Shown here: positions 1 to 9,495 of the stretch, piece by piece
How positions within the stretch are numbered: position 1 is the first letter of the stretch
Layout of the letters: each line of letters begins with the position of its first letter
Source of the DNA: 2-02-FULL-55-14 sp964581115
GTDB taxonomy: Bacteria; Bacteroidota; Ignavibacteria; UBA10030
Direction of reading: 5' to 3'
Length of the DNA stretch: 64,000 nucleotides
Assembly: GCA_964581115.1 (NCBI GenBank)
Contig: CAZOMY010000012.1
Location: forward strand, 16,447 to 80,446
The notes under the pieces: generated by a model
The model's input: the letters and a program-made list of their open reading frames with translations, nothing else
Told to the model about the DNA's origin: nothing
The model's database searches: none
Program-made: the position numbers and the translations under genes

Positions 1-2
1 CG

Positions 3-3000
3 CCGGTGAGGAATTCCATCGTCATTTCGGGCCGGGTGTTCTACCTCGTGTCGCAGAAGCCGGTCGCCGCCGCCGGCATCAAGGTTGTTCTGACGCGCTC
101 GGCGTCGGGCGGCGGCAGCGCTGCCGACGAGAGCTTCCGGAACGGCCGTACGATGATCGATTCGACGCTGACCGACACGACAGGATCCTACACGTTCAGC
201 GGACTTCCGGTCGGTAATCAGTACGCCGTCAGCATCGACGACGCATTGCTCCGCGGGTCGGTTGCCGTGGCTCCGCTGGAGCCCGGCAAGTATGTCACCG
301 ACGTCAACATCCCGATCACGTTGAACGGATCACTCGAGCTTACCAAGTCGGGACCTACCCGCGCCTATCGACGGGACACGGTGACCTACACGATCGACAT
401 CAGAAATCTCGGCACGCTATCGATGACGTCGGCGGTTGTGACCGACTCGCTCGATCGCTCGATGCGGTTCGTATCGGCGGTGCCGGTCCCGACCCTTGTC
501 GACACGACGACGGGCGTCGTCCAGTGGGCCATTGGAACGTTCGACTCGGCCGCAAGCCCGGCGAGTGTGCGCTCGTTCAGTCTCCGCGTGCGGTATCTCG
601 ACACGACCGCGACCGGTCGCGGGCTGACCAACACGGCGCGATTCACGTCGGAGCAGACGACGGACACGAGCGTGACGGTCTCGACAGAACTGTTCGAAAC
701 GGAGCTTGTGGTGACAAAGACACCGGCTCGTCCGATCGTCGAGATCGGCGACCAGGCCGTCTATACCGTGACCGTTCACAACGGTACCCCGGCCATGCAG
801 GTGCGCAACGTGATCCTCGAGGACCGTCCGCCTCTGGGCTTCACCTATCTCGCCGGCTCCAGTCATCACGATACGGTCCGCATCGCGGATCCTGAGATCT
901 TCCGGGCGGGCGCCAGTCTCGTGCTGCGATGGAGGCTCACGGATTCGCTCCTGGCCGGAGCAACGAGGAGCGTGACGTATCGGATGATCGTCGGCGGCGG
1001 TGCCGCAGAAGGCGACGGCGTGAATCGAGCGATGGCGTTCGCGACGGCTCCCAACGGCGTTCCACTGCGCTCTGCGGAGGTCGAGGCCCGTGTGGAGGTG
1101 CAGAAGGGCATCTTCACCGACCGCGGTGTCGTCGTCGGAAAGATCTTCTATGATCCCAATCGGAATGCCTATCAGGATCCGGGTGAAGAGGGGATCAAAG
1201 GTGTGGAGCTCATCACCGAGGACGGGACTCGGATCGTGACGGGGGACGACGGAAAATACTCCATTCCCGACATCGCTCCCGGTGAGCATGTCATCCGGGT
1301 GCGAGAGCACACGATCCCCGACCGTGCGAGGCTCCACGCGGGGTACAACGAATTTGCGGGCGACGCCTTGTCGCGGTTCGTGAGCGTGCCTTCGGGCGGT
1401 ATCGCGCGGGCCGACTTCTATGTCGACGCCCTACCCGAGGATTCTGTCGTGCTGACACAGCGATACGTGCGGTTCGGAGGCCTGACGATACGCCGGTATG
1501 TCGCCCCGCGGAATGTCGTGTTCATCGACGACGAACGTCAGGCGCTGATGAAGCTCACCGGACTCAACTTCGAGGTCGGCAAGGCGATCCTACGGCCTGA
1601 GGCGTTCCCGGTGATCGCACAGCTGGCGCAGATCCTCCGCGACAACCCGGACGACCGGGTGACGATCGTCGGCCACACCGACGCCTCGCCGATCAGGACG
1701 CAGGAATTCCCGAACAACGTCGTTCTCTCGCTGGCGCGTGCCGAGGCGGTAAAAGCGGTGCTCGTCGACCACGAAGGGATCGATCTGCGACGGATCGAGA
1801 CGCTCGGACGCGGAGAGAGCATGCCCGTTGCCGACAATACGACGCGTGAAGGTCGCGCGCTGAACCGCCGCGTTGAGTTCGCCTTCGGTCCGATGCGCGA
1901 GAAGCCGCGGCCGCGCGATTCGGTGGCCATCATGGTTTCGATACCGATCCACTACGACGGCAGCACCGCGTTGCGACGGATTACGTGGGTCGACAGTCTC
2001 GATGCGGGACTTCGTTATGTGGCCGGCTCGGCGAGCTTTGGCGGGCGCACGATCGATCCTGTGGTCGACGGCCGGAGGCTCGTCTGGTCCATCGACTCCC
2101 TTAGTGCACCATTCCGTGAGACGCTGGTGTACCAGTTGGTGACGAGCAGGCCGACAGAGCGTGTCATGACCTTGCGCTCTTCGACCGGACGCGTGACCGT
2201 GACGACCGCCGATACGACGCTGAGCTCCACGGAGACTTTGACCACGATCAATCAGACGGCGATCGCCCTTCCCGGGCGTGCCTTCAACTTCGTCATGCCT
2301 AGCGTACTCTTCGAGACGGCCAAGGCGGAACTGCGGAACGGCGCGGAGTCGGCGTTGGAAGCCGCCGCAGCCCTTCTGCGCGACGACCCGACCCTTCTGG
2401 TGATCGTTGAAGGACACACGGATGCCCGTCCGATCAAGTCGCCGGAGTTCGCCTCGAATCTCGAGCTGTCCCAGGCGCGGGCGGGATCCATCGTGGACCT
2501 GCTTGCAGACCGATTCTCGATCGCTCGGACCCGTATGGCGGCCGTCGGTTTCGGCGAGCACCGGCCGATCGCTTCAAATCAGACGGTCGACGGCCGTCAG
2601 CAGAACCGCCGGGTTGAGCTCCGCATCTTCCGGGCGGAGTTCTGGACCGCCGTCCTGAAGGAAGGTGGAGTGGATTCATCGAGTTCCGCCGGCTTCCTTG
2701 TGCGACCCGAGGTCCCTTCGCTCGTCGAACCGTTGGTAGAGATGCGGCCCGGTGAGCGCTATCTCGCCATCCTGGAGGCCTCGTGGAGCGGCGCCGGGCG
2801 CCGGCCGATGTTGGCTGCCGTGGTCGACACCCTGCCCGAGTGGTTCCGGGTGGATCGTCCGACCCTACGCACACATGGCATCGACTCTGTGTCGATCAGC
2901 AGTCCGCTCCTCGCGCCGATGAGTCTCTCGGCCTCGACGGCGAGGCTCTCGTTCGAGTTCGAGGTCGCACCGTCGTTCCCGACATCGGGGGCGTTCGTCC

Positions 3001-3092
3001 GCCGATTCGCGGTGATGCGTCGCTACCGGTCCGGTTCCACGTCATTCGTCACCAGTCAGCCGGTTGAGATCAAGCCGGGTCGTTCGTTGTGA
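3..3092 (+). CDS. OmpA/DUF11-repeat cell-surface protein, 5' end cut by window
   Basis: The frame is open to the left edge, so the true start lies upstream; numbering here is from the GTG at 6. An SdrD-B/carboxypeptidase-regulatory-like beta domain (about 5-105) is followed by two DUF11-type repeats (about 108-225 and 232-365), a second SdrD-B-like domain (about 375-470), and two OmpA-C peptidoglycan-binding domains (about 518-632 and 763-875), each with a GHTDA motif and a C-terminal NRRVE motif. A beta-rich stretch lies between and after them. OmpA-C domains anchor proteins to peptidoglycan, so a periplasmic or surface scaffold role is inferred. The stop overlaps the next start by 4 nt, implying translational coupling with the outer-membrane protein downstream. 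Two OmpA-C domains in one chain is unusual. Precise function unknown. Confidence 0.85.
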   Translation, partial: PVRNSIVISGRVFYLVSQKPVAAAGIKVVLTRSASGGGSAADESFRNGRTMIDSTLTDTTGSYTFSGLPVGNQYAVSIDDALLRGSVAVAPLEPGKYVTDVNIPITLNGSLELTKSGPTRAYRRDTVTYTIDIRNLGTLSMTSAVVTDSLDRSMRFVSAVPVPTLVDTTTGVVQWAIGTFDSAASPASVRSFSLRVRYLDTTATGRGLTNTARFTSEQTTDTSVTVSTELFETELVVTKTPARPIVEIGDQAVYTVTVHNGTPAMQVRNVILEDRPPLGFTYLAGSSHHDTVRIADPEIFRAGASLVLRWRLTDSLLAGATRSVTYRMIVGGGAAEGDGVNRAMAFATAPNGVPLRSAEVEARVEVQKGIFTDRGVVVGKIFYDPNRNAYQDPGEEGIKGVELITEDGTRIVTGDDGKYSIPDIAPGEHVIRVREHTIPDRARLHAGYNEFAGDALSRFVSVPSGGIARADFYVDALPEDSVVLTQRYVRFGGLTIRRYVAPRNVVFIDDERQALMKLTGLNFEVGKAILRPEAFPVIAQLAQILRDNPDDRVTIVGHTDASPIRTQEFPNNVVLSLARAEAVKAVLVDHEGIDLRRIETLGRGESMPVADNTTREGRALNRRVEFAFGPMREKPRPRDSVAIMVSIPIHYDGSTALRRITWVDSLDAGLRYVAGSASFGGRTIDPVVDGRRLVWSIDSLSAPFRETLVYQLVTSRPTERVMTLRSSTGRVTVTTADTTLSSTETLTTINQTAIALPGRAFNFVMPSVLFETAKAELRNGAESALEAAAALLRDDPTLLVIVEGHTDARPIKSPEFASNLELSQARAGSIVDLLADRFSIARTRMAAVGFGEHRPIASNQTVDGRQQNRRVELRIFRAEFWTAVLKEGGVDSSSSAGFLVRPEVPSLVEPLVEMRPGERYLAILEASWSGAGRRPMLAAVVDTLPEWFRVDRPTLRTHGIDSVSISSPLLAPMSLSASTARLSFEFEVAPSFPTSGAFVRRFAVMRRYRSGSTSFVTSQPVEIKPGRSL

Positions 3093-6000
3093 TCTTCGGG
3101 ATCCCGACATATCGCTCCTTCCTGAGTCCGTTTCGCCGACGGCGCGGCTTCGTCGTGCTGGTGACGACGCTGGCCCTGTGGCTTGGATCGGCTCCGTCGG
3201 TGTTTGCGCAGATGCTCCAGATCACGCATCCCCAGGATCAGGCCGTGATGTCCCTGCGGACGCAGTCGGTGACCGCGAAGGGCTGGCCGGGGTTTGAGGT
3301 ATCGCTGGCCGTGAATGGCGTAGAGGTCAAGAAGACCAAGATCCGGGTCGACGGCATCGTCGACTTCCTGAACGTCGCCGTGCCAGAAGGCCCTGTGACC
3401 TACGAGGTGCGACTGTTGAACCCGGATGGTTCGACGATCACGTCGGAGGAGCGGAAGGTTCACATTCTCGGGTCGCCGTCGGTGGTCCACGTGGCTCTCG
3501 ACAGGGAATCGGCGCCGGCGGGGAGCGGAGCGCTCATCGACGGATGGGTCGAGGTCTTCGACCGTTGGATGATGCGGGTGCGCGACCAACTCCTCGTCAC
3601 GCTGTCTGCCGACAGCGGTACGATCGTAGCGAATGACATCGACCCCAACCGCCGCGGGATCCAGGTTGCTCTCCGTAACGGTCGCGCGGAATTCGCGTAC
3701 GAAGTGCCTTCCACGTCGGGCATCGGGGCGGTGACGGCCGAGGTGGAAGGCGTGAAGGGTACGACGTCCTTCCAAGCGACGACGCCTCTTGAGCCGTTCA
3801 CGCTCGTCGGCCTTGCCACGGGTCGCGTCAGCGGTTCCGCCTTCCGCGGCGACAGGAGCCGTCTTGGTCCGAATTCGACCTTCGACGAAGGGCTCAACGC
3901 CGACGGCCGGCTTGCGGTCTTCGCCCGCGGGACCGTCGGCAACGAGCTCCTTCTGACGTCGTCGTATGATTCAGACCGCCGCAACCGGGCACGCTACTTC
4001 CGTGAGCTCGACCCCGACTATCTCTATTCGATCACGGGCGACAACAGCCTGCTTACGTACGACGCTCAGACGAACCGCAACTTCTTTCTGAGACTCGAGC
4101 GGAACCAATCGTCGCTCTACGTGGGCGATTACACGACGGGCCTGACGAAGCAGGAATTCACTCTCTATCATCGGACCCTCAACGGCGCCAAACTGCTGCA
4201 TCGCGATCGCGTGTGGGATGTGAATGTGTTCGGTTCGCTGACCGACCGCAAGGTCATACAGGTCGAGCGGCGCGGCGAAGGCCTTTCGGGCTTCTACAGC
4301 CTCGGTGCGACGCGCATCACGTATGGCACCGACAAGGTCCGGATTGAGACCCGCGACCGCTTCCATTCAGAGATCATCCTGCAGGTGCGGGATGCGTATC
4401 GCTTCACCGACTACGACATCGACTACGAGCAGGGAACGGTCTTCTTCAAACAGCCGGTCCCGTCGATCGATGCGATGGGCAATCCCGTCTACATTGTTGC
4501 CGCCTTCGAGGCGCAGACCGGAGCGGCCAATGCGTACGTGGCGGGCGGTCGCGTTGAGCGGGCGATGGGAGAGATGCTCACGGTCGGGTTGACGGGCGTT
4601 GTCGAAGAGCGCGAGCCGTCGAACTACAGCCTGCTGGGGGCCGATATGCGGCTGGCGCTTGGCGGCCATCTGACGGTGTCGGGTGAAGCGGCTCGTTCGT
4701 CTTCAGTCGCCGGAGACGGATACGCTTACAAGATGGAGGCCGCCGGGTCGCCCGCGGCCGGGCTGCAATTGCGCAGCTACTATCGCCGCGTAGAGGCCGG
4801 ATTCGAGAATACGACCCAGTCGGGCGGCGGTCGCGAGCTGGGAACGATCAAGTACGGCTTTGGCGGTCAATACCAAGCCGGCGCCGCGACACGGGTGAAC
4901 GCCGAAGCCTATCGTTCACTGCAGACCGTTTCGTCGGGTCAGGCGACGATCACCTCGATGTCGGCCGGGGCTGAACATCGCATCCTCGATGGTCTCACCG
5001 GTCGGTTCAGGATCGAGGACCTTCTCTACGCATCGCCCGAGACGTCGATGACGACGGTCGACCGGCACACGACGCTGGCGATGCTGGGCGCCACATACGC
5101 CGTCGCGCGCGACGTTCGGGTCACGGCGGAACATGAGCGGAACCTGTCGTCGACGTTCGACCCGGCAAAGCCGAATGCCACGGCGCTCACCGGAGAATGG
5201 CGGGCCACCGAATGGATGGCGCTCTCGCTGCAGCAGCGCTTCTTCGAGGCGGGCGGCACGACAACGACCCTCGGCGCGACCTCGACCGTTGCGCAGGGGA
5301 CCGAGGTTTACGGTAAGTACGAGATCGGCAACGCGGCCGCCGGCTATCGGAATTCGGCAAGCATCGGATTGCGCAATCGGCTGAAGTTGACCGAAGCCCT
5401 CACAGCCAGTCTGACGTTTGAGCGGACGAAGAATCTGGGACGCCGTGCGATCGAGACCCCGACGCAAGACAACACAGCCATCTCGACGGGCCTCGAGTAT
5501 CTACCGAAGGACCGGCCGGTGAAGGCGGCGACCAAGGTCGAAGTCGGTCGCACGTCGGCGAATGAGCGCTTCAACGCGTATCTTGCCGGTGACGTTCGGG
5601 TCGTGGACGACCTGAGCGCGCTCGTCAAGATGCGCTTCGGCCGCGACATCTCGCTTCGGTCGACCGGATCGCAGGACCTCTACCACCTGATCTTCGGCAT
5701 GGCTTACCGTCCGGTCGAAGACAACGTCGTAAACCTGCTGGCCAAGTACGAGATCAAAGGAAATCGAAACCGTTACGTCGCACCGTATCAGGAATACCAG
5801 GCGTCGATCGCGTCGGCGCATGCGTACATCGAGCCCGTACAGCGCATCGAGCTCGGTATCAAATACGCCTTCAAGAACGCCCGTGAGACCTCTCCGTTCC
5901 TGCAGGCATCAACGAACTCGCACTTCCTGCTGTTGAGCGCCGATTACGACCTCTCCGAGAACTGGAGCATCGGAGGGGAGTATCGCGGACTCTGGCAGAT

Positions 6001-6199
6001 CGAGGCGGGAGACTTGTTGAACGGCGTGTCGGCCCGTCTGGGTTATGCCGTGATGCGCAATGTCCGCCTGGTGTCCGGATACACCTTCAAAGGCTATCAC
6101 GAGCGTGATCTGGTCGCGCCTTCATTATCGTCGAGCGGTCCGTTCATCGGCGTCGATGTGAAATTCGGCGAAGACCTCTTCGGCCTCGGAGGCCGGTGA
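3089..6199 (+). CDS. Large outer-membrane beta-barrel protein of unknown function
   Basis: 1,036 residues. The N-terminus has an Arg-rich n-region, a hydrophobic core and an FAQ cleavage region near residue 41, so it is exported. After two small beta domains (about 42-240), the rest is rich in alternating polar/aromatic segments such as YDIDYEQGTVFF and ends in a short C-terminal strand, consistent with a barrel. The GTG start sits in a GTGA overlap with the upstream OmpA/DUF11 gene, so the two are probably made together and may form one envelope assembly (inference). There is no TonB box or plug domain that I can identify, so this is not a clear TonB-dependent receptor. No specific function can be assigned. 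Confidence 0.8.
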   Translation: MIFGIPTYRSFLSPFRRRRGFVVLVTTLALWLGSAPSVFAQMLQITHPQDQAVMSLRTQSVTAKGWPGFEVSLAVNGVEVKKTKIRVDGIVDFLNVAVPEGPVTYEVRLLNPDGSTITSEERKVHILGSPSVVHVALDRESAPAGSGALIDGWVEVFDRWMMRVRDQLLVTLSADSGTIVANDIDPNRRGIQVALRNGRAEFAYEVPSTSGIGAVTAEVEGVKGTTSFQATTPLEPFTLVGLATGRVSGSAFRGDRSRLGPNSTFDEGLNADGRLAVFARGTVGNELLLTSSYDSDRRNRARYFRELDPDYLYSITGDNSLLTYDAQTNRNFFLRLERNQSSLYVGDYTTGLTKQEFTLYHRTLNGAKLLHRDRVWDVNVFGSLTDRKVIQVERRGEGLSGFYSLGATRITYGTDKVRIETRDRFHSEIILQVRDAYRFTDYDIDYEQGTVFFKQPVPSIDAMGNPVYIVAAFEAQTGAANAYVAGGRVERAMGEMLTVGLTGVVEEREPSNYSLLGADMRLALGGHLTVSGEAARSSSVAGDGYAYKMEAAGSPAAGLQLRSYYRRVEAGFENTTQSGGGRELGTIKYGFGGQYQAGAATRVNAEAYRSLQTVSSGQATITSMSAGAEHRILDGLTGRFRIEDLLYASPETSMTTVDRHTTLAMLGATYAVARDVRVTAEHERNLSSTFDPAKPNATALTGEWRATEWMALSLQQRFFEAGGTTTTLGATSTVAQGTEVYGKYEIGNAAAGYRNSASIGLRNRLKLTEALTASLTFERTKNLGRRAIETPTQDNTAISTGLEYLPKDRPVKAATKVEVGRTSANERFNAYLAGDVRVVDDLSALVKMRFGRDISLRSTGSQDLYHLIFGMAYRPVEDNVVNLLAKYEIKGNRNRYVAPYQEYQASIASAHAYIEPVQRIELGIKYAFKNARETSPFLQASTNSHFLLLSADYDLSENWSIGGEYRGLWQIEAGDLLNGVSARLGYAVMRNVRLVSGYTFKGYHERDLVAPSLSSSGPFIGVDVKFGEDLFGLGGR

Positions 6200-6379
6200 T
6201 GCCGTGGGTCAAATGTGTCGTCGTGCTTGTTGGACGCTGCTGCAGAGATCTCGGCCACAAGAGACACAAGATCCTCAAGAATGTCGATCGACGGGAATTC
6301 GCAGCGGCATTGACACGACGGCTTCCTGAAAGACTCACACGTCACCGTATCAGATTCGATTTCAACACAAGGGATCGCC

Positions 6380-7306
6380 ATGGCACGTATATCCACTTCC
6401 CGTAACTCGCGTTCTTCCAAGATCCGGTCCAAGATCGCTGATGAAGATCGATCGGCGAGCGTTGCGCTCCTGAAGGCGCCTTCGGTTGACGCAACGGCTG
6501 TCGCGCTTCGCGACGAGGTCATGCGGCAGGCCGCCTTCGGGTTCCAGCAACTGACGATGGAGATCGCGAACGAGCGCCGGGAGCGTGAGCGGTTTCAGCG
6601 CATCATCACCATCGGCCTGTCAGGCCTGGGAGCGCTTCTGGTCCTCGCGACGATCGTCCTGTTGTCGAGCATCGGGTCGTCCGTGCGGGACACGCTGGCC
6701 TACGAGATGGCCGAGCTGACATCAACGACCGCCCGGACGATCCGTGCGGGAACTGAACCCGTCCAGGAAACGGTCGAACGGCAGTCGGAGATGATGAAGC
6801 GTGCCGCCGACATGGAACGCTTGCTGGTGAGCCTGTACGGCTACGAGCACCTGGCGATGTCGGGTTCCCGGCAGGCGTTCGTCGAGTTGCGAAAGCTGGC
6901 AACGCGGCAGGATGACGCCGGCATCATCGCCAGGGACCGGATGGCGCAGATCACGTCACGATATGCCGTCCTCGCGACTCCTCAGCGCGGCAACATCCGC
7001 GTTGGCGAGTTCTCGGTCATTCGGGGGGACAGCACCCTGCGATTGACCGCCTTGACATCGGCTGAGCTGGTCTACGTGCTCGGTTCGCCAGATGCCACCT
7101 TGAACCAGGTGCATCAGGTCATGTCCTTGCTGTGGGACCGCCCGTTGGACAAAGGTTTGGAGAGGGAATTGTGGAGTCTCTTGCAGCGGTCGAACAACCT
7201 ACCGGCATCGGTGGCCATCTGTTCGCTGTTGAAGGGCAGATTCGGCACGCGGGCGACCATGTATGACTTCGATACTTGGAGGTCGTTCCTTGCGAAACGG
7301 TTGTGA
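6380..7306 (+). CDS. Single-pass membrane protein of unknown function
   Basis: 308 residues that I do not recognise. A basic, Ser/Arg-rich cytoplasmic N-terminus (1-30) and a charged helical segment precede one strong transmembrane helix at about residues 76-98. A long charged helical region follows (about 100-150), then a mixed alpha/beta C-terminal domain. Without a cleavable signal, an N-in/C-out topology is most likely. The gene follows the outer-membrane pair after a 180-nt gap with no credible gene, and may be transcribed with them or from its own promoter. Downstream is a strong inverted repeat that probably ends transcription. No motif supports a named function. Confidence 0.7.
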   Translation: MARISTSRNSRSSKIRSKIADEDRSASVALLKAPSVDATAVALRDEVMRQAAFGFQQLTMEIANERRERERFQRIITIGLSGLGALLVLATIVLLSSIGSSVRDTLAYEMAELTSTTARTIRAGTEPVQETVERQSEMMKRAADMERLLVSLYGYEHLAMSGSRQAFVELRKLATRQDDAGIIARDRMAQITSRYAVLATPQRGNIRVGEFSVIRGDSTLRLTALTSAELVYVLGSPDATLNQVHQVMSLLWDRPLDKGLERELWSLLQRSNNLPASVAICSLLKGRFGTRATMYDFDTWRSFLAKRL

Positions 7307-7457
7307 TGACAAGTCGGGAAAAGACGATCGCCACCAAGAACACGAAGAAAACGGAGAAGGAGGAGGCAGGGCTGGGGGAAGGGGAGGGTTAGTTCATCCT
7401 TCTATCGCTGTGCCGGGTTGGTCTTCATGGTCTATGTGATTCTGCTTCTCACAGACA

Positions 7458-7494
7458 AACGGCCCCGCGCTGAGATGACTCAGGCGGGGCCGTT
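7458..7494. terminator. Hairpin terminator between convergent units
   Basis: A perfect 11-bp GC-rich inverted repeat (arms 7458-7468 and 7484-7494) with a 15-nt loop. It lies after the plus-strand membrane protein gene and after the minus-strand tRNA-Arg. The minus-strand side is followed by a T-rich run (TTTGTCTG), so it best serves the tRNA, but it could act in both directions. Confidence 0.65.
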
Positions 7495-7507
7495 CTGTTG
7501 CGGGTGG

Positions 7508-7579
7508 TGCGCCCGTCAGGATTCGAACCCGAACTAAAGGCTCCGAAGGCCCTTGTGCTATCCGTTACACCACGGGCGC
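7508..7579 (-). tRNA. tRNA-Arg (anticodon UCG)
   Basis: The minus strand folds as a 72-nt cloverleaf. It has a 7-bp acceptor stem starting GCGCCCG, a D-arm, an anticodon loop CTTCGGA giving anticodon TCG (Arg, CGA/CGN codons), and a T-arm with TTCGAAT. The discriminator base is A and CCA is not encoded. The hairpin at 7458-7494 follows it. Confidence 0.93.
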
Positions 7580-7634
7580 GGCGTCGTATGTTGGAATATA
7601 CGAAGAACTTGCCGTTCGAGACAATCAGCGACGT

Positions 7635-8768
7635 TCAGAAGAACAGGTCGGCCCGAAGATAGAGACTGCTCGGGTAGTACCAGTATTCCGACATGGTGCG
7701 ACCGAAGGTGTGCTGACCTCCGACCGCCAACAATGCTTCGTCGCTCACCGAGACCGAGATCGTGGCTCCGACCAATCCGCTCCCATCATCAAGATTCTTC
7801 ATGAGCGATGCTTGAGCCGTGATGAGGGGATGGAGGAGATACGACGACTGAACCACGACGTAGCGCCGAGCAAGTTGAAGGATCTGTCCCGCGGTCAGAC
7901 GGCCAAGCTCGTATTGCATCGGCTCGTCACGCCCCTCGCCGTTGTACGCGAACTCCGCCATTCCGTACCACCGGGCCGTGAATTGGTTGTCGATCCCCAC
8001 GACCCATCGAGTGAAGGTGCCGCCGACGGATGCTGCGACGATGATCCCTTCGGCCCTCAGGCCTGAATCCCACACCGAGCCGGTCACGTCGCCCCCGATC
8101 ACCCACCGATCTTCGCGCCGGCCCGCCATGATGGCTCCGTCGACTCCCTGCCAATTCGTCCTGGCGCGGACAGCTCCTGAACTTTTTCCCCTCCGTTGCG
8201 GATTCCAGACCGCACTGACATCGGTCAAGTTGCCAACCCGCACGGTCGCCTGAACGGCATCAACGCCGTCCTTCTCGATCTTGCTGTAACTCGCCGGATT
8301 GATCGGGTTGAACAGGTCCGTCGGATTCCAGATCCGGCCCGCCCCCCACGCGATCCGCTGTCGGCCTAGGGTGAGGTCGACGGCACCCACCATCGACTTG
8401 ACGAACATACGGTCGACCCCGTGGAGAACGTCCCACCGACGTCCGCGATGGATCGACCAGGTGAGGTCGACGATCTGCCCCCGTGGGGCGCTCGCGATCG
8501 CGAAGGCGTTTGTGGAAGATGTGTATGTCGCGCCCACCTCATATTCGAGTCGTACGAAGGTGGACGATGTGATGTCGACGGTTGGCCGCAGACGCAGGCG
8601 TGTGATCTCGACGAACGAGGAGGCGTCGGAACCGACCAGGGTGGCCAGGTCCGGCCGCATGCGGACCGAAGTGGGAAACGTGACGACGTAGCCGTCCATC
8701 GACCACTGGGCCGGTGCGGTTGCCACGAGAAACAGGATCCCTGCGATGACGGTCCAACGGAGACGCAT
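7635..8768 (-). CDS. Outer-membrane beta-barrel (porin-like) protein of the Lol-like operon
   Basis: 377 residues with a clear signal peptide (hydrophobic core 5-18, cleavage after TAPA near residue 20). The mature part is beta-strand-rich with many Arg/Tyr/Trp residues and includes the motif GRQRIAWGAGRIWNPTDLF, a pattern I associate with porin-like proteins of this general class. It ends in Phe (RADLFF), as expected of a C-terminal barrel strand. It is the last gene of the minus-strand operon, 12 nt after the ATPase gene. The setting suggests an outer-membrane endpoint for whatever the ABC transporter and LolA-like protein handle. Substrate unknown. Confidence 0.8.
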   Translation of the reverse strand: MRLRWTVIAGILFLVATAPAQWSMDGYVVTFPTSVRMRPDLATLVGSDASSFVEITRLRLRPTVDITSSTFVRLEYEVGATYTSSTNAFAIASAPRGQIVDLTWSIHRGRRWDVLHGVDRMFVKSMVGAVDLTLGRQRIAWGAGRIWNPTDLFNPINPASYSKIEKDGVDAVQATVRVGNLTDVSAVWNPQRRGKSSGAVRARTNWQGVDGAIMAGRREDRWVIGGDVTGSVWDSGLRAEGIIVAASVGGTFTRWVVGIDNQFTARWYGMAEFAYNGEGRDEPMQYELGRLTAGQILQLARRYVVVQSSYLLHPLITAQASLMKNLDDGSGLVGATISVSVSDEALLAVGGQHTFGRTMSEYWYYPSSLYLRADLFF

Positions 8769-8780
8769 GTGCAGGTCGAC

Positions 8781-9479
8781 TCAAGAGGTCGTACGCCGTT
8801 CGTCCTGCTCGATGCGTCCGTCGTGGAGCCGGATGACCCGGCGGCCGCGCTCGATCACCTGCGGATCGTGGGACGAAAAGAGGAACGTGATCGAACGTTC
8901 GCGGTTCATGCGCGTCATGAGGTCGAGCAACGATGCACCGGTGGCCGAATCGAGATTGGCGGTCGGTTCGTCGGCCAGGACGATGGCAGGATTGGTGGCG
9001 ATCGCGCGTCCGATGGCCACGCGCTGCTGCTGGCCTCCGCTCATCTGATTCGGGCGCTTGTGGGCTAGCGCGTCGATCTCCAACGCCTTCATGACTTCGA
9101 GAGCCCGATGCCGACGTTCGCGCTCAGCAACGCCCTGAAGCGTCAGCACGAACTCGATATTCTCCACGGCGGTCAGGACGGGGATGAGATTGTATGCCTG
9201 AAAGATGAAACCGAACTTCTGCAGGCGCAGCTTCGACAGCTCGGTCTTGGTGAGACCTTCGAGAGGCTTCTCCTCAATGAACACGCGTCCGGAACTGGGG
9301 GCGTCCAGAGCCCCGAGAAGGTTCAGCAATGTGGTCTTGCCCGAGCCCGACGGGCCGGCGATGACGGTGAATTCGCCCCGGGCGAACGAGACATCAATCG
9401 GCGACAGTGCCCGAACGGGCACGCCGTTGTCGTGGTAGGTCTTTTCGAGCGCTTCCGCGCGAAGGATCGGAGTGTCCAT
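8781..9479 (-). CDS. ABC transporter ATP-binding protein, LolD/MacB family
   Basis: 232 residues counted from the ATG at 9479. That start sits 16 nt after the upstream permease stop, and the longer open frame overlaps that permease, so I rejected it. All nucleotide-binding motifs are present: Walker A GPSGSGKTT at 42-50, Q-loop Gln94, signature MSGGQQQR at 146-153, Walker B IVLADE at 166-171 and H-loop His204. The MSGGQQQRVAIGRA form is typical of LolD/MacB/FtsE ATPases, which drive mechanotransmission rather than classic substrate translocation. It should pair with the two permeases encoded just upstream to form a LolCDE-like complex in the inner membrane. Confidence 0.93.
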   Translation of the reverse strand: MDTPILRAEALEKTYHDNGVPVRALSPIDVSFARGEFTVIAGPSGSGKTTLLNLLGALDAPSSGRVFIEEKPLEGLTKTELSKLRLQKFGFIFQAYNLIPVLTAVENIEFVLTLQGVAERERRHRALEVMKALEIDALAHKRPNQMSGGQQQRVAIGRAIATNPAIVLADEPTANLDSATGASLLDLMTRMNRERSITFLFSSHDPQVIERGRRVIRLHDGRIEQDERRTTS

Positions 9480-9495
9480 GTTCGAAACTCGTTCG

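Noticed and set aside
417..1337. A 306-codon minus-strand open frame inside the OmpA/DUF11 gene
   Set aside because: Antisense shadow with His/Arg-rich composition; the plus strand has clear domains.
6196..6405. Small 69-codon plus-strand frame after the large outer-membrane protein
   Set aside because: It overlaps the next gene's start, lacks a ribosome site, and is Arg/Cys-rich without a recognisable fold.
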